In this document: positions 8,032-18,130 of the stretch, one piece after another
How positions within the stretch are numbered: the first letter of the stretch is position 1
How the letters are laid out: each line of letters starts with the position of its first letter
DNA from: Pseudomonadota bacterium
GTDB taxonomy: Bacteria; Pseudomonadota; Gammaproteobacteria; Burkholderiales; Burkholderiaceae_C
Reading direction: 5' to 3'
Assembly: GCA_021847345.1 (NCBI GenBank)
Contig: JAJZTW010000036.1
Location: forward strand, 1-39,070
DNA length: 39,070 nucleotides
Made by a program: the position numbers and the translations under genes
The notes under the pieces: model-generated
What the model was told of the DNA's origin: nothing
What the model saw: the letters and a program-made list of their open reading frames with translations, nothing else
Databases searched by the model: none

Positions 8032-8043
8032 GGACCCATCCCG

Positions 8044-9237
8044 ATGATCGGAAACGAAGCGCAGCCTGGCGAACCGGCAACGCGGCGGGCACAGGCCTCG
8101 CTCCGACGCCTGGCAGGGCGGTCGGGACCGCTGCGCAGGCTCTGGCTGATTTTCGCTCAAGCGGCGACCGTCGCGATGGGCATGCTGCTGGCATGGCACG
8201 CCGTGGCGCCGGCGTGGTGGCGCGCCGCGCCCGCGCCGTTGCCCGCGGCGTCGGTGCCCGACGCCACCGCCGGCTACCGCCAGGCTGCGGCGCTCGCGAT
8301 ACCCGCGGTGGTTTCGGTGACGGCCGAGCGCCTGCGCTTGCCGCGCGCCGGGCAGCGCTCCTCAGCGCCATCGCAGCGCCCCGATGCACTGCGGCCCGGC
8401 ATCGGGCTGGGCTCGGGAGTGCTGGTCGGCCCGCCCGGCTGCGTACTCACCAATGACCACGTGATCGCCGGCGCGCAGCACATCGAGGTGCGCCTGGCGG
8501 ACGGGCGCAGCGTGCGGGCACGGCTCGTGGGACGCGACCCGGATTCGGACCTGGCGCTGCTGCGCATCGCCGTCACCGGGCTGCCGCGCCTGGAGTTCGC
8601 CGACGATCGCCAGGCGCGCGTGGGCGATGTCGTGCTGGCCATCGGCTTTCCCTTCGGAGTCGGCAGCACGGTGACCCAGGGAGTGATCAGCGCGCTCGAC
8701 CGGCACCATCTGGGAATCAATACCTTCGAGGACTTCATCCAGACCGACGCGGCGATCAACCCGGGCAATTCGGGTGGCGCGCTGGTCGACACGAACGGAC
8801 GCCTGCTGGGCATCAACAGCGCGATCTACTCCCGCTCCGGCGGATCGCTGGGCATCGGTTTCGCGATACCCGCGTCGACGGCGCGCAAGGTGCTGCACGA
8901 TCTGGTCGAGCATGGCGCGGTGCTGCGCGGCTGGATCGGCGTGCAGGCCGGCGACATCGACGCCCGCCTCGCGCGACGCCTGCGGCTGAGCCCGCGACAT
9001 GGGCTGCTGGTCGACGCGGTCGTTCCGCGCAGCCCGGCGGCGCGGGCGGGACTGCAGCGAGGCGACGTGCTGCTCGAACTGGCGGGAACCCCGCTGCGCG
9101 ACGGTGACGAACTTCTGCGGCAGGTTGCGGCGATGCCGGCAGGGAGCGAGGCGAGACTTCGCATCCTGCGCGCCGGGCACGAGCGCAGCCTTGCGCTGCG
9201 CGTCGGCCGGCGCCCGGTGCCGAGCCAGGTCGATTGA
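8044..9237 (+). CDS. Membrane-anchored HtrA/DegS-like serine protease, one PDZ
   Basis: A 397-residue trypsin-like protease of the HtrA family. A single N-terminal hydrophobic anchor (about 33-54) would place the body in the periplasm. The catalytic triad is His139 (TNDHV), Asp169 (DSDLALL) and Ser243 (GNSGG). One C-terminal PDZ domain follows (about 290-385). One PDZ plus an anchor is the DegS/AlgW arrangement, which in related bacteria cuts anti-sigma-E; no rseA or rpoE is in this window, so that role is inferred. The start is uncertain: the ATG at 8044 has no clear ribosome site, and in-frame GTG codons lie at 8002 and 8014, inside the opposite-strand gene. Confidence 0.9.
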   Translation: MIGNEAQPGEPATRRAQASLRRLAGRSGPLRRLWLIFAQAATVAMGMLLAWHAVAPAWWRAAPAPLPAASVPDATAGYRQAAALAIPAVVSVTAERLRLPRAGQRSSAPSQRPDALRPGIGLGSGVLVGPPGCVLTNDHVIAGAQHIEVRLADGRSVRARLVGRDPDSDLALLRIAVTGLPRLEFADDRQARVGDVVLAIGFPFGVGSTVTQGVISALDRHHLGINTFEDFIQTDAAINPGNSGGALVDTNGRLLGINSAIYSRSGGSLGIGFAIPASTARKVLHDLVEHGAVLRGWIGVQAGDIDARLARRLRLSPRHGLLVDAVVPRSPAARAGLQRGDVLLELAGTPLRDGDELLRQVAAMPAGSEARLRILRAGHERSLALRVGRRPVPSQVD

Positions 9238-9258
9238 CCCGATCGCGGGCGCTCCTGT

Positions 9259-10104
9259 TCAGTCCTTGGCGTCGTCGGGCGGCGCGTGCTCGCCGCCGGC
9301 GGCCTCTGCAGCGCCGGACTTGGCTTCGGCCGACTCGGCCTCGGGAGGCGCCGCATAGGCGCCCAGAATGCGCGCGCCGACGATGCCGACCTCGTACAGC
9401 AGGATCATCGACACGGCCAGCGAGCTCTGCGAGAACACGTCGGGCGGCGTGATCACCGCCGCGATGATGAACGCCGCGACGATGAAATAGGCGCGCCATG
9501 CCTTGAGCTGGGCGATGGTCAGCACGCCGAATCGCACCAGCAGCATCAGCACCACCGGCACCTCGAAGGCGCTGCCGAAAGCCAGGAACAGCGTGAGCAC
9601 GAAACTCAGGTAGGACTCGATGTCCGGAGCCGCCGTGATGACCTTGGGCGCCACGTCCTGGATGAAGGTGAACAGTCGCCCGAGCACGATGAAATAGGCG
9701 AAGGCCACGCCGCAATAGAACAGAATCGTGCTGAGCACGACCAGCGGCATCACCAGGCGCTTCTCATGCGAGTACAGGCCCGGCGCCACGAAGGCCCACA
9801 GCTGGTACAGCACGGCCGGCAACGCCACCATCAGCGCGGCCAGCATGGTCAGCTTCAGCGGGACCAGGAAAGGCGTGATCACGCCGATCGCGATCATGCT
9901 GGAGCCGTGCGGCAGGTGCGAGATCAGCGGGCGCGCGAACAGGTCGAACAGGCCCGACGGACCTGGATAGACCACGAGCACGGCGAACACCACGCCGACC
10001 GCGATCAACGCGCGAATCAGCCTGTCGCGCAACTCGACGAGGTGGGAGATGAAGGGCTGTTCGCCCTGGGAGTCGTCGGGCTGGGGCGTGGGGGTTTCGC
10101 TCAC
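9259..10104 (-). CDS. tatC: Sec-independent translocase subunit TatC
   Basis: A 281-residue six-helix membrane protein, the twin-arginine signal receptor of the Tat translocase. The conserved N-terminal element FISHLVELRDRLIRAL precedes TM1. The family stretch with FVAPGLYSHEKR and FYCGVAFAYF, and the conserved GSAFEVPVVL, are present. The C-terminal tail is an Ala/Glu/Asp-rich extension. The start is a GTG at 10104, because the family sequence begins directly after it and no ATG is nearby. Being last in tatABC, it also closes the 16-kb minus-strand gene train. Confidence 0.96.
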   Translation of the reverse strand: MSETPTPQPDDSQGEQPFISHLVELRDRLIRALIAVGVVFAVLVVYPGPSGLFDLFARPLISHLPHGSSMIAIGVITPFLVPLKLTMLAALMVALPAVLYQLWAFVAPGLYSHEKRLVMPLVVLSTILFYCGVAFAYFIVLGRLFTFIQDVAPKVITAAPDIESYLSFVLTLFLAFGSAFEVPVVLMLLVRFGVLTIAQLKAWRAYFIVAAFIIAAVITPPDVFSQSSLAVSMILLYEVGIVGARILGAYAAPPEAESAEAKSGAAEAAGGEHAPPDDAKD

Positions 10105-10198
10105 TGCGCGTGCTCGGGGTGGGAATCGGAACGGAATCCGCGCGCGCCGGCTCCTGGCCGGCCGGGCCGCAGCCCGACGGACATGCCTCGCATGCGGG

Positions 10199-10696
10199 TC
10201 AGGTGCGCGTACGCACGCGGTAGCGCGCCATGCGGGCGGCACCCGACAGCGCGTGGCCGCGCAGTCGCGAATGCCGGCGGTACCAGATCGGCACCGTCTG
10301 GCCGCTGGAGCGCCGCAGGCGCTTCGGACGCCCCGGCTCGGCCAGGTAGGGGCCGGTATCGGCGACCTCGCCCGAGGACGCGCCCGACTGCGTGCCGGGC
10401 AGGCCGCTGGTGGCTTCCTTCCACGCGCTGTCGAAGTCGTCGCGGATGTCGCCCAGGTTCTTCGACACCGACTGGTGGAGGTCCTGCATCGACGACTCGA
10501 CCGTCGACTTCATGTTGCGCAGCTCGTCCAGCTCGATCTGGCGATTGACCTCCGCCTTCACGTCGGCCATGTAGCGCTGCGCGCGGCCCATCAGGTTGCC
10601 CACCGTGCGTGCCACGCGCGGCAGCTTCTCGGGGCCGAGCACGACCAGCGCGACCGCGCCGATCACGCCGAGTTCGGAGATGCCGATATCGAACAT
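10199..10696 (-). CDS. tatB: Sec-independent translocase subunit TatB
   Basis: A 165-residue Tat subunit. The N-terminal helix MFDIGISELGVIGAVALVVL is followed by the hinge GPEKLPRVARTVGNLMG and a long amphipathic/coiled segment to about residue 95 with many Glu, Asp and Lys residues. This is the TatB rather than TatA pattern: Glu8 in the membrane helix and longer cytoplasmic helices. The last 45 residues are strongly basic (many Arg) and not typical of the family, so this tail is the one odd feature. It lies 65 bases after tatA and 94 before tatC. Confidence 0.94.
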   Translation of the reverse strand: MFDIGISELGVIGAVALVVLGPEKLPRVARTVGNLMGRAQRYMADVKAEVNRQIELDELRNMKSTVESSMQDLHQSVSKNLGDIRDDFDSAWKEATSGLPGTQSGASSGEVADTGPYLAEPGRPKRLRRSSGQTVPIWYRRHSRLRGHALSGAARMARYRVRTRT

Positions 10697-10761
10697 GGTT
10701 CAGGGCGCGCCGCCGCGCAGGCCGCCGCGGATGGCGGCGCGCGCTGCGGCTCGCGATGGCC

Positions 10762-11007
10762 TCAGGACTTTTCCTTCGCCTCGACGTCGATCGCGTCCTT
10801 GCGCGCGCCGGCCGGCGCCGACTGCGCCGCGATCTGCTTGTCCACGGGAGCCGTGCCCGCGGCGGTCTCGCCGTCGCGCATGCCCTCCTTGAACCCCTTC
10901 ACCGCGGACCCGAGGTCGCTGCCGATGTTCTTCAGCTTCTTGGTGCCGAAGACCATCATGACGATGACCAGCACGATCAGCCAGTGCCAAATGCTCAGTG
11001 AACCCAT
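10762..11007 (-). CDS. tatA: Sec-independent translocase subunit TatA
   Basis: An 81-residue pore-forming Tat subunit: one N-terminal membrane helix ([16 protein letters not shown]), then the [20 protein letters not shown] amphipathic helix that defines TatA, then an Ala/Asp/Lys-rich acidic-basic tail. A good AGGAGG-like ribosome site precedes the ATG at 11007. It is the first tat gene. Upstream, 11008-11221 has no supported gene and may hold a tat promoter (a TTATAC element reads on the minus strand near 11087-11092), so tat may be partly independent of his. Confidence 0.95.
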   Translation of the reverse strand: MGSLSIWHWLIVLVIVMMVFGTKKLKNIGSDLGSAVKGFKEGMRDGETAAGTAPVDKQIAAQSAPAGARKDAIDVEAKEKS

Positions 11008-11221
11008 GATGAACCTCCTGCGCGAAATTCAGGCGAATGCGCGCTTGCAAGGGCGATGAACGCCCAGAACGTGAACATGCAGGTGTATAACACTTCCTGC
11101 CCGCCGTTGCGCCTGATCCCGACGACGATGTTGCGCCACCACCGGGATCATGCTGCGCCGCCAGTCGCGCAAACTTCCTGCCCATTTTACCGGGCGCGGC
11201 CGCGGCTCGCGCCGCGGCGCG

Positions 11222-11557
11222 TCAGCCGCGCGTCGAGCGCGAGGCGAACTCCTCCAGGCCGGACAGGCCCTCGCGACGTGCAAGTTCGGCCAGCACCTCG
11301 CGCGGCGAAATGTCATGCGCGCCGAGCGCAACCAACATGTGGAACCATACATCGGCCGCTTCGTACACCATCGCGTCACGCTGTCCGCCCTTGACGGCGA
11401 GCAAGAACTCGGTGGCCTCCTCACCGACCTTCTTGAGCATGGCGTCGTCGCCCTTGGCGAACAGACGCGCCACGTACGACTTGTCGGGGTCGGCGCCACG
11501 GCGCGCGCGGATCACTTGCGCCAGGCGCTCGAGCACGGAGTCGGGCTGCGCGCTCAT
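11222..11557 (-). CDS. hisE: Phosphoribosyl-ATP pyrophosphohydrolase
   Basis: The second enzyme of histidine biosynthesis, hydrolysing PR-ATP to PR-AMP and pyrophosphate. The 111 residues show the all-alpha MazG-like fold signatures: [15 protein letters not shown] supplies the acidic metal ligands, and [14 protein letters not shown] gives the second helix. It is a separate gene, not fused to hisI as in enteric bacteria. The ATG at 11557 overlaps the hisI stop by 4 bases, implying translational coupling. It is the last his gene before the 214-base gap to tatA. Confidence 0.95.
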   Translation of the reverse strand: MSAQPDSVLERLAQVIRARRGADPDKSYVARLFAKGDDAMLKKVGEEATEFLLAVKGGQRDAMVYEAADVWFHMLVALGAHDISPREVLAELARREGLSGLEEFASRSTRG

Positions 11558-11952
11558 CGGTAGATGTGCTCCGGGTCCTTGAGCACGGGGTCGACGCTGG
11601 ACCAGCCGCCGTCTCCCAGCTCGCGATAAAAACAGGAATGGCGCCCGGTGTGGCAGGCGATCGACGGCTCGTGGCCGAGCTGGCGCACCCGCAGCAGCAC
11701 CACGTCGCCGTCGCAATCCAGGCGGATCGACTCGACCTTCTGCACGTGCCCGGACTCCTCGCCCTTGTGCCACAGGCGCCCGCGCGAGCGCGACCAGAAC
11801 ACCGATTCGCCGCTCTCGCGCGTGCGCGCCAGCGCGGCGCGGTTCATCCACGCCACCATCAGCACGTCGCCGCTGGAGGCTTCCTGCACCACCGCCGGCA
11901 CCAGGCCCTGGGGGTCCCATTGCACGGCATCGAGCCAATCGTCGTCGTTCAT
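11554..11952 (-). CDS. hisI: Phosphoribosyl-AMP cyclohydrolase
   Basis: The third enzyme of histidine biosynthesis, opening the adenine ring of PR-AMP. The 132-residue monofunctional form carries the zinc/metal motifs [13 protein letters not shown] and [12 protein letters not shown] with their conserved Asp, Cys and His residues, and the substrate segment VAWMNRAAL...[13 protein letters not shown]. The ATG at 11952 begins the family sequence [13 protein letters not shown]. It lies 13 bases after hisF and overlaps hisE by 4 bases. Confidence 0.96.
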   Translation of the reverse strand: MNDDDWLDAVQWDPQGLVPAVVQEASSGDVLMVAWMNRAALARTRESGESVFWSRSRGRLWHKGEESGHVQKVESIRLDCDGDVVLLRVRQLGHEPSIACHTGRHSCFYRELGDGGWSSVDPVLKDPEHIYR

Positions 11953-11965
11953 TCGCCCAGTGTAG

Positions 11966-12772
11966 TCAGCGCGGCGCCACGGCGGCGTCGCGAGCGTCGG
12001 TGATGCGCATCGGGATTCCACGCCGCGCCATGTAGTGCTTGGCCTCGCCCACCGTATGCTGCCCGTAGTGGAAGATGCTGGCGGCCAGAACCGCGTCGGC
12101 GTGCCCTTGCTGGATGCCGTCGGCCAGGTGCTGCAATTCCCCGACCCCGCCGGAGGCGATCACCGGCACCGGCACGGCATCGGCCACCGCGCGCGTGAGT
12201 TCGAGGTCGAAGCCGGCCTTGGTGCCATCGCGATCCATGCTGGTGAGCAGGATCTCTCCGGCGCCGGCATCGGCCATGCGCCGCGCCCACTGCACGGCAT
12301 CCAGGCCGGTGTTGCGACGCCCACCGTGGGTGTAGACGTCCCAGCTCGGCGCGGCGCCCTGCGGCGCGTCGCGCCGGCGGGCGTCGATGGCCACGACGAT
12401 GCACTGCGCGCCGTAGCGCTGCGAGGCTCGTTCGATCAGGCCCGGGTCGGCGACCGCGGCGGAATTGAAGCTGACCTTGTCGGCGCCGGCGTTGAGCAGG
12501 CGCCGCACGTCCTCTACGCTGCGCACGCCGCCGCCCACCGTCAGCGGGATGAACACCTGCGAGGCCACCGCCTCGATCATGTGCAGCAGCAGGTCGCGCC
12601 CGTCGCTGGTGGCGGTGATGTCGAGGAAGGTCAGCTCGTCGGCCCCCTGCTCGTCGTAGCGCGCGGCGATGTCCACCGGGTCCCCGGCGTCGCGCAGGCC
12701 GACAAAATTGACCCCCTTGACGACGCGCCCGCCGGTCACGTCCAGGCAGGGAATGATGCGCTTGAACAGCAT
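11966..12772 (-). CDS. hisF: Imidazole glycerol phosphate synthase, cyclase subunit
   Basis: A 268-residue (beta/alpha)8 barrel that uses ammonia from HisH to form imidazole glycerol phosphate and AICAR. It begins [20 protein letters not shown] with the catalytic Asp in CLDV; the second catalytic Asp is in [16 protein letters not shown]. The phosphate-binding loops VGGGVRS and IASGGVG are present. A short insertion ([12 protein letters not shown], around 145-156) lies before VYTHGGR, and the C-terminus is slightly extended. It is 20 bases downstream of hisA. The far longer frame upstream is a shadow of hisA and hisH. Confidence 0.97.
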   Translation of the reverse strand: MLFKRIIPCLDVTGGRVVKGVNFVGLRDAGDPVDIAARYDEQGADELTFLDITATSDGRDLLLHMIEAVASQVFIPLTVGGGVRSVEDVRRLLNAGADKVSFNSAAVADPGLIERASQRYGAQCIVVAIDARRRDAPQGAAPSWDVYTHGGRRNTGLDAVQWARRMADAGAGEILLTSMDRDGTKAGFDLELTRAVADAVPVPVIASGGVGELQHLADGIQQGHADAVLAASIFHYGQHTVGEAKHYMARRGIPMRITDARDAAVAPR

Positions 12773-12792
12773 GTCGCGGCCGCTCGCGGCGC

Positions 12793-13536
12793 TCAAGCCG
12801 CGTCCAGCGCGCCCACGCGCTGCTGCGCGGAGCGGAAATCCAGCGCGCCGGTGTAGATGGCGCGCCCGCAGATCACGCCCTCGACCCCGCTGGCCTCGAC
12901 CTCCAGCAGGCGCTCGATGTCGGCCATCGACGCCAGCCCGCCGGACGCGATGATCGGAATGGTCAGCGCCTCGGCCAGGCGCACCGTGGCGTCGATGTTC
13001 AGCCCGGTGAGCATGCCGTCGCGCCCGATGTCGGTGTAGATCACAGCCTCCACGCCGTAGTCCTCGAAGCGGCGCGCGACGTCGATGACCTCGTGCCCGG
13101 TGAGCTTGCTCCAGCCGTCCGTGGCGACCTTGCCATCGCGCGCGTCGAGCCCGACGATGATGTGGCCGCCGAAGGCGCTGCAGGCCTCCTTGAGGAAACC
13201 CGGGTTCTTCACCGCGGCGGTGCCGATGATCACGTAGCTCAGGCCGTCGTCGAGGTAGCGCTCGATGGTTTCGAGATCCCGGATCCCCCCGCCGAGCTGC
13301 ACGGGAATGTCGTCGCCGACCGCGCGCAGGATGGCGCGTATCGCCGGCTCGTTCTCCGGGCGCCCGGCGAAGGCCCCGTTGAGGTCCACCAGGTGCAGCC
13401 GGCGCGCGCCCTGCTCCACCCAATGGCGCGCCATCGCCGCCGGGTCGGTGGAGAACACGGTGGCGGCCTGCATCTCGCCCTGTTCGAGGCGGACGCACTG
13501 GCCATTCTTCAGATCGATCGCGGGGATCAGCAGCAT
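12793..13536 (-). CDS. hisA: ProFAR isomerase HisA
   Basis: The fourth histidine enzyme, an Amadori isomerase with the (beta/alpha)8 fold shared with HisF. The 247-residue product starts [20 protein letters not shown] with the catalytic Asp at 8; the second catalytic Asp is in [14 protein letters not shown]. The LGGGIRDLE and IASGGLAS phosphate loops are visible. It is 63 bases downstream of hisH, in the order hisH-hisA-hisF that keeps the partner synthase genes together. Confidence 0.97.
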   Translation of the reverse strand: MLLIPAIDLKNGQCVRLEQGEMQAATVFSTDPAAMARHWVEQGARRLHLVDLNGAFAGRPENEPAIRAILRAVGDDIPVQLGGGIRDLETIERYLDDGLSYVIIGTAAVKNPGFLKEACSAFGGHIIVGLDARDGKVATDGWSKLTGHEVIDVARRFEDYGVEAVIYTDIGRDGMLTGLNIDATVRLAEALTIPIIASGGLASMADIERLLEVEASGVEGVICGRAIYTGALDFRSAQQRVGALDAA

Positions 13537-13599
13537 GAGCTCGGCAAACGGGTGGGTGGACGAACAGATGGGCAGCGCCCGCGGACCTGCAAGGTGCCG

Positions 13600-14259
13600 T
13601 CAGGGCTTCCAGGACAGGAAATTGCGATACAGCGCCAGGCCGGCCGCCGCGCTTTTTTCCGGATGGAACTGGGTGGCGAAAATGGTACCCCGTGCGATTG
13701 CACTTGCAAATGTCACGCCGTACTCGGTCTGGCCTGCAATGTTGCGTGAATCGGCAGGCTCGGCATAAAAACTGTGCACGAAATAGAAGGCCTCGCCGTC
13801 GGCGATCCCCGACCACAGCGCGTGCACGCTGCCGTCGTGCGCGACCTGGCGCACCGCATTCCAGCCCATGTGGGGCACCTTGTAGCGACTGCCGTCGGCC
13901 TGCAGCGCGCCTTCGAGCGCGAAGCGTCGCACCGTGCCGCCGAACAACCCCAGGCCGTCGGTGGGCCCCTCCTCGCTGCGCTCGAGCAACATCTGCATGC
14001 CCACGCAGACCCCGAACAGCGGCTTGCCGGCGTCGATCGCGTCGAGCACGGCACGGCGCAGCCCGGATTCCTCGAGTTCACGCATGCAGTCGGGCATCGC
14101 GCCCTGGCCGGGAAGCACCAGGCGATCGGCCTCGCGCACCTGGCGAGCATCGGAACTGACCACGACCTGCCAGGGCAGGCCCTTGGCCACGTGCTGCACG
14201 GCCTGCGACACCGAGCGCAGGTTGCCCATGCCGTAGTCGACGATGGCGACGGTTTTCAT
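13600..14259 (-). CDS. hisH: Imidazole glycerol phosphate synthase, glutaminase subunit
   Basis: A 219-residue class I glutamine amidotransferase that supplies ammonia to HisF. The nucleophile is Cys85 in [12 protein letters not shown]; the His-Glu pair is in [12 protein letters not shown] near the C-terminus. The N-terminus [14 protein letters not shown] is characteristic. The ATG at 14259 is chosen at this conserved start; the open frame reaches 14313 but those residues are not family-like. It is 64 bases downstream of hisB. Confidence 0.97.
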   Translation of the reverse strand: MKTVAIVDYGMGNLRSVSQAVQHVAKGLPWQVVVSSDARQVREADRLVLPGQGAMPDCMRELEESGLRRAVLDAIDAGKPLFGVCVGMQMLLERSEEGPTDGLGLFGGTVRRFALEGALQADGSRYKVPHMGWNAVRQVAHDGSVHALWSGIADGEAFYFVHSFYAEPADSRNIAGQTEYGVTFASAIARGTIFATQFHPEKSAAAGLALYRNFLSWKP

Positions 14260-14323
14260 GCGGGAACACCCGGGCGGGTACAGGGGCGCGGCTCGCCGCC
14301 GCGCGGCGAGCACGGCGCGGGTT

Positions 14324-14911
14324 TCACAGCGAGCCTTTGGTCGACGGAATCTGCTGGGCCAGACGCGGGTCGAGCTCGGCCGCCTGGCGCAGCGCGCGCC
14401 CGAAGGCCTTGAACACCGTCTCGCACTGGTGGTGGGAGTTCTCGCCCCGCAGGTTGTCCACGTGCAGGGTCATGAAGGCGTGGTTGACCAGGCCCTGGAA
14501 GAACTCGTGCGCCAGCTCGACGTCGAACGCGCCGATGCTCGAGCGCGTGAACGGCACCTGCCAGATCAGCCCGGGACGCCCGGAGAAGTCGATCACCACG
14601 CGCGACAGCGCCTCGTCCAGCGGAACGTAGGCATGGCCGAAGCGACGAATGCCCTTCTTGTCGCCCAGGGCCTTGGCCAGCGCCTGGCCGATGGTGATGC
14701 CCACGTCCTCGACCGTATGGTGGCCGTCGATATGCAGGTCGCCCTTGGCCTGCACCTTGAGGTCGACCGCTCCGTGGCGCGCGATCTGGTCCAGCATGTG
14801 GTCGAAGAAGCCGATGCCGGTGTCGAGCTCGGAGCGGCCGCTGCCGTCGAGGTCGATGGCGACCTCGATGCGGGTCTCGGCGGTCTGGCGCAGGATCTGT
14901 GCGGTACGCAT
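14324..14911 (-). CDS. hisB: Imidazoleglycerol-phosphate dehydratase
   Basis: A 195-residue monofunctional IGP dehydratase, not the HisB fusion with histidinol phosphatase found in enteric bacteria. Manganese-ligand motifs are [38 protein letters not shown] and [17 protein letters not shown]. The ATG at 14911 starts the conserved [12 protein letters not shown] region; the frame is open to 15121, antisense to nothing but inside hisC. The separate histidinol-phosphatase needed for the pathway is not in this window. Confidence 0.97.
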   Translation of the reverse strand: MRTAQILRQTAETRIEVAIDLDGSGRSELDTGIGFFDHMLDQIARHGAVDLKVQAKGDLHIDGHHTVEDVGITIGQALAKALGDKKGIRRFGHAYVPLDEALSRVVIDFSGRPGLIWQVPFTRSSIGAFDVELAHEFFQGLVNHAFMTLHVDNLRGENSHHQCETVFKAFGRALRQAAELDPRLAQQIPSTKGSL

Positions 14912-14921
14912 GATGCCCCGA

Positions 14922-16013
14922 TTATTCACCAAGCGCGGAAGCGGGCACCTGCAGGATGCCCCGAAGCGCCGACACCAGCGCCTCGCATTGGGCCTCGGTG
15001 CCGATGCTGATTCGCAGGAAGGCGCTGATTCGCTCGGGCTTGCGGAAGTGACGAACCAGGATGCGCTGCTCGCGCAAGGCCGCAGCGAGTTCGGCGGCGT
15101 CGCGAGCGGGGTGGCGCGCAAACACGAAATTCGCCGCGGACGGCAGCACGTCGAAGCCGAGTTCGCGCAAGCTCTCGCTCAACTGCTCGCGGCTGGCGAT
15201 GATGCGCGAGCGGGTGTGCGCCAGCCAGGTATCGTCCTGCATCGCCGCGGTCGCGCCGGCCAGCGCCAGGCGATCCAGCGGGTAGGAGTTGAAGCTGTCC
15301 TTGACCCGCACCAGGCCTTCGATGAGCTCGGCCTGGCCCAGCGCGTAGCCCACGCGCAGTCCGGCCAGCGCATGCGCCTTGGACAGCGTGCGCACGACCA
15401 GCAGCTGCGGGTGGCGCTGGATCAGCTCGACGGCGCTTTGCGCGCCGAAATCCACGTAGGCCTCGTCGACCAGCACGGCCGAGTCCCGGTTGCCCTGCAG
15501 CAGGCTTTCGATGTCGTGCAGCGGCAGCGCGATTCCCGTGGGCGCGTTGGGATTGGCGAACACGATGCCGCCGTTGGGTCCGGCGTCCAGCAGGTCCTGC
15601 ACGCGCAGCCGCAGCTGTTCGTCCAGCGCCACGCTGCGCGTGGCGATGCCGAACAGGCGCGCGTACACGGGATAGAAGCTGTAGCTGATGTCGGGCAGCA
15701 GCAGCGGGTGCTGCTGCCGGAACAGGGCCATGAACGCGTGCGCCAGCACTTCGTCGGACCCGTTGCCGACGAACACCTGCTCGGGCTGCAGCCCGTGGTG
15801 CTCGGCGATGGCCTGGCGCAGCTGCGTGCACTCGGGGTCCGGGTACAGGCGCAGGTCCTCGCCGGCGGCGTCGCGAACCGCCTGCAGCACGCGCAGGCTC
15901 GGCGCGTACGGACACTCGTTGGTGTTGAGCTTGATCAGGCCGGTGATGCGCGGCTGCTCGCCGGGCACGTAGGGGGTCAGGCCGCGCACGGCCTCGCTCC
16001 AGAAACGACTCAT
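14922..16013 (-). CDS. hisC: Histidinol-phosphate aminotransferase
   Basis: A 363-residue PLP-dependent class II aminotransferase converting imidazole acetol phosphate to histidinol phosphate. Visible are the substrate motif [12 protein letters not shown], the cofactor segment [21 protein letters not shown], and the Schiff-base lysine in [16 protein letters not shown]. The start at 16013 ([12 protein letters not shown]) fits the family; a longer frame to 16103 would run into hisD. It is 10 bases upstream of hisB and 37 after hisD. Confidence 0.96.
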   Translation of the reverse strand: MSRFWSEAVRGLTPYVPGEQPRITGLIKLNTNECPYAPSLRVLQAVRDAAGEDLRLYPDPECTQLRQAIAEHHGLQPEQVFVGNGSDEVLAHAFMALFRQQHPLLLPDISYSFYPVYARLFGIATRSVALDEQLRLRVQDLLDAGPNGGIVFANPNAPTGIALPLHDIESLLQGNRDSAVLVDEAYVDFGAQSAVELIQRHPQLLVVRTLSKAHALAGLRVGYALGQAELIEGLVRVKDSFNSYPLDRLALAGATAAMQDDTWLAHTRSRIIASREQLSESLRELGFDVLPSAANFVFARHPARDAAELAAALREQRILVRHFRKPERISAFLRISIGTEAQCEALVSALRGILQVPASALGE

Positions 16014-16050
16014 GACGACACGCTGGATGACAGGAAGGCCAAGGACGACA

Positions 16051-17391
16051 TCAACCCGGCTGCCGCTCGAGGTCGCGCAGGCGCATCTCGGCGGCGTTGG
16101 CATGCGCCTGCAGCCCCTCGCCGTGCCCGAGCACCGAGGCGATGCGACCCAGATGCTGCGCGCCGCGCCGGCTGACCTCGATCAGGCTGGTGCGCTTGAC
16201 GAAGTCGTACACGCCGAGCGCCGACGAGAAACGCGCGGTCCCCGAAGTCGGCAGCACGTGGTTCGGCCCGGCACAGTAGTCGCCCAGGGATTCCGAGGTG
16301 TAGGCGCCCAGGAAGATGGCCCCGGCGTGGCGCAGGCGGTCGGCCAGCGCGCGCGGCTCGCGCGTGGCCAGCTCCAGGTGCTCGGGCGCGATGCGGTCGG
16401 CCAGCTCGCAGGCCTGTTCGAGGTCGCGCACCTGGATCAACGCCCCGCGACCGCGCAGCGAGGCCTCGATGATGTCGCGTCGCGACATCTGCGGCAGCAG
16501 GCGCTGCATGGCCTGCTCCACCTGCTCGATATAGGCCGCGTCCGGGCACAGCAGGATGCTCTGCGCCAGCTCGTCGTGCTCGGCCTGGCTGAACAGGTCC
16601 ATGGCCACCCAGTCGGCCGGCGTGCTGCCGTCGGCGATGACCAGGATCTCGGAAGGCCCGGCGATCATGTCGATGCCGCACAGCCCGAACACCCGGCGCT
16701 TGGCCGCCGCCACGTAGGCATTGCCAGGCCCGGTGATCTTGTCCACCTTGGGCACGCTGGCGGTGCCGTAGGCCAGCGCCCCCACCGCCTGCGCGCCGCC
16801 GATGGCGAAGGCGCGCTGCACGCCGGCCACCGCCGCGGCCGCCAGCACCAGCGGATTGCGCTCGCCGTCGGGGGTCGGCACGACCATGACGATCTCGCGC
16901 ACACCCGCCACGTGTGCCGGAATCGCGTTCATCAGCACCGACGACGGGTATGCGGCCTTGCCTCCCGGCACGTAGATGCCCACGCGGTCGAGCGGGGTGA
17001 TCTTCTGGCCCAGCAGGGTGCCGTCGGCATCGTGGTACTCCCAGCTCGACCCCAGGTGCTCGAGCTGGCGCTCGTGATAGGCGCGCACGCGCTGCGCGGC
17101 CGCCTGCAGCGCGTCGCGCTGCTCGGCGCCCAGCGAGTCCAGCGCCGCCCGCAGTTGCTGCTGGGGGATTTCCAGTTCCGACATGGCGCTGGCGTCGACA
17201 CGATCGAAGCGCCGCGTGAACTCCAGCACCGCGTCGTCGCCGCGGCGCCGCACTTCGTCGAGCATTTCGCCCACGCGGGTGTCGATGGCCGCGTTCTGTT
17301 CGGAGATCAGCTCGAACAGCCCGGCAAAGCGGGATTCGAAATCGTCCGCCGTGGCATCCAGGCGGCGAATGGACAGGCGCGATTCGGACAT
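16051..17391 (-). CDS. hisD: Histidinol dehydrogenase
   Basis: A 446-residue zinc- and NAD-dependent enzyme that carries out the last two oxidations to histidine. Conserved segments include [48 protein letters not shown] and, near the C-terminus, [20 protein letters not shown] with the catalytic and zinc-site His. Full length for the family. The ATG at 17391 lies 2 bases after the hisG stop, so the genes are tightly coupled. Confidence 0.97.
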   Translation of the reverse strand: MSESRLSIRRLDATADDFESRFAGLFELISEQNAAIDTRVGEMLDEVRRRGDDAVLEFTRRFDRVDASAMSELEIPQQQLRAALDSLGAEQRDALQAAAQRVRAYHERQLEHLGSSWEYHDADGTLLGQKITPLDRVGIYVPGGKAAYPSSVLMNAIPAHVAGVREIVMVVPTPDGERNPLVLAAAAVAGVQRAFAIGGAQAVGALAYGTASVPKVDKITGPGNAYVAAAKRRVFGLCGIDMIAGPSEILVIADGSTPADWVAMDLFSQAEHDELAQSILLCPDAAYIEQVEQAMQRLLPQMSRRDIIEASLRGRGALIQVRDLEQACELADRIAPEHLELATREPRALADRLRHAGAIFLGAYTSESLGDYCAGPNHVLPTSGTARFSSALGVYDFVKRTSLIEVSRRGAQHLGRIASVLGHGEGLQAHANAAEMRLRDLERQPG

Positions 17392-17393
17392 GG

Positions 17394-18065
17394 TCAGGTC
17401 TCGGAAGGGCTGCGTTGGGCCTCGGCCGCGTCGCGCAGCGCCGCCACCAGCGGCTTGAGCGAAGCGGCGCGCGTCTTGAATGCAGCCTGGTTGACGATCA
17501 GGCGCGCGGAAATATCCATGATGTGCTCGACCTCGACCAGGCCGTTGGCCTTGAGGGTGCCGCCGCTGGAGACGAGGTCGACGATCGCGTCGGCCATTCC
17601 CGTCAACGGCGCCAGTTCCATCGAGCCGTACAACTTGACCAGATCCACGTGCACGCCCTTGGCGGCGAAATGCTCGCGCGCCAGGTGCACGTACTTGGTC
17701 GCCACGCGGATGCGCGCGCCCTGGCGCACGGCGGCGGCGTAGTCCCAGCCGCGCGGCGTGGCCACGCTGAGACGGCAGCGGGCGATGCCCAGGTCCACCG
17801 GCCGGTACAGCCCGTCGCCGCCGTCGGCGGCGTCGGCCTCGAGCAGCACGTCGAGCCCGGCGACGCCGAAGTCGGCGCCGCCGTAGCGCACGTACGTGGG
17901 CACGTCGCTGGCGCGCACGAGCACCACGCGAAGGTCCTCGCGATTGGTGCCCAGGATCAGCTTGCGGGTGCTCTGCGGATCCTCGGTGACACGGATGCCC
18001 GCGCGCTGCAGCAGCGGCAGGGTGTCGTCGAAGATGCGCCCTTTGGACAGCGCGAGGGTCAGCAT
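17394..18065 (-). CDS. hisG: ATP phosphoribosyltransferase, short form HisG
   Basis: The first committed histidine enzyme, joining ATP and PRPP. At 223 residues it is the short form that lacks the C-terminal histidine-binding domain and in its family works as a hetero-octamer with the regulatory subunit HisZ. Conserved features are [48 protein letters not shown] and the PRPP loop [18 protein letters not shown]. No hisZ lies in this window, so it must be elsewhere. The gene is 65 bases downstream of murA. Confidence 0.96.
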   Translation of the reverse strand: MLTLALSKGRIFDDTLPLLQRAGIRVTEDPQSTRKLILGTNREDLRVVLVRASDVPTYVRYGGADFGVAGLDVLLEADAADGGDGLYRPVDLGIARCRLSVATPRGWDYAAAVRQGARIRVATKYVHLAREHFAAKGVHVDLVKLYGSMELAPLTGMADAIVDLVSSGGTLKANGLVEVEHIMDISARLIVNQAAFKTRAASLKPLVAALRDAAEAQRSPSET

Positions 18066-18130
18066 GGCGGATGCGGTGTGCGGGAGAACGATGCGGTACG
18101 TCGGGTGGCGGGGCGATCCATGCGCGCGGC

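Noticed and set aside
11008..11221. A hinT-like or other small gene between hisE and tatA, as in many relatives
   Set aside because: All six frames in this 214-base gap lack a recognisable family; only a possible promoter element for tatA is seen.
18066..18130. Histidine attenuator before hisG
   Set aside because: Only 65 bases separate murA and hisG, with no leader peptide carrying consecutive His codons and no terminator-antiterminator pair.
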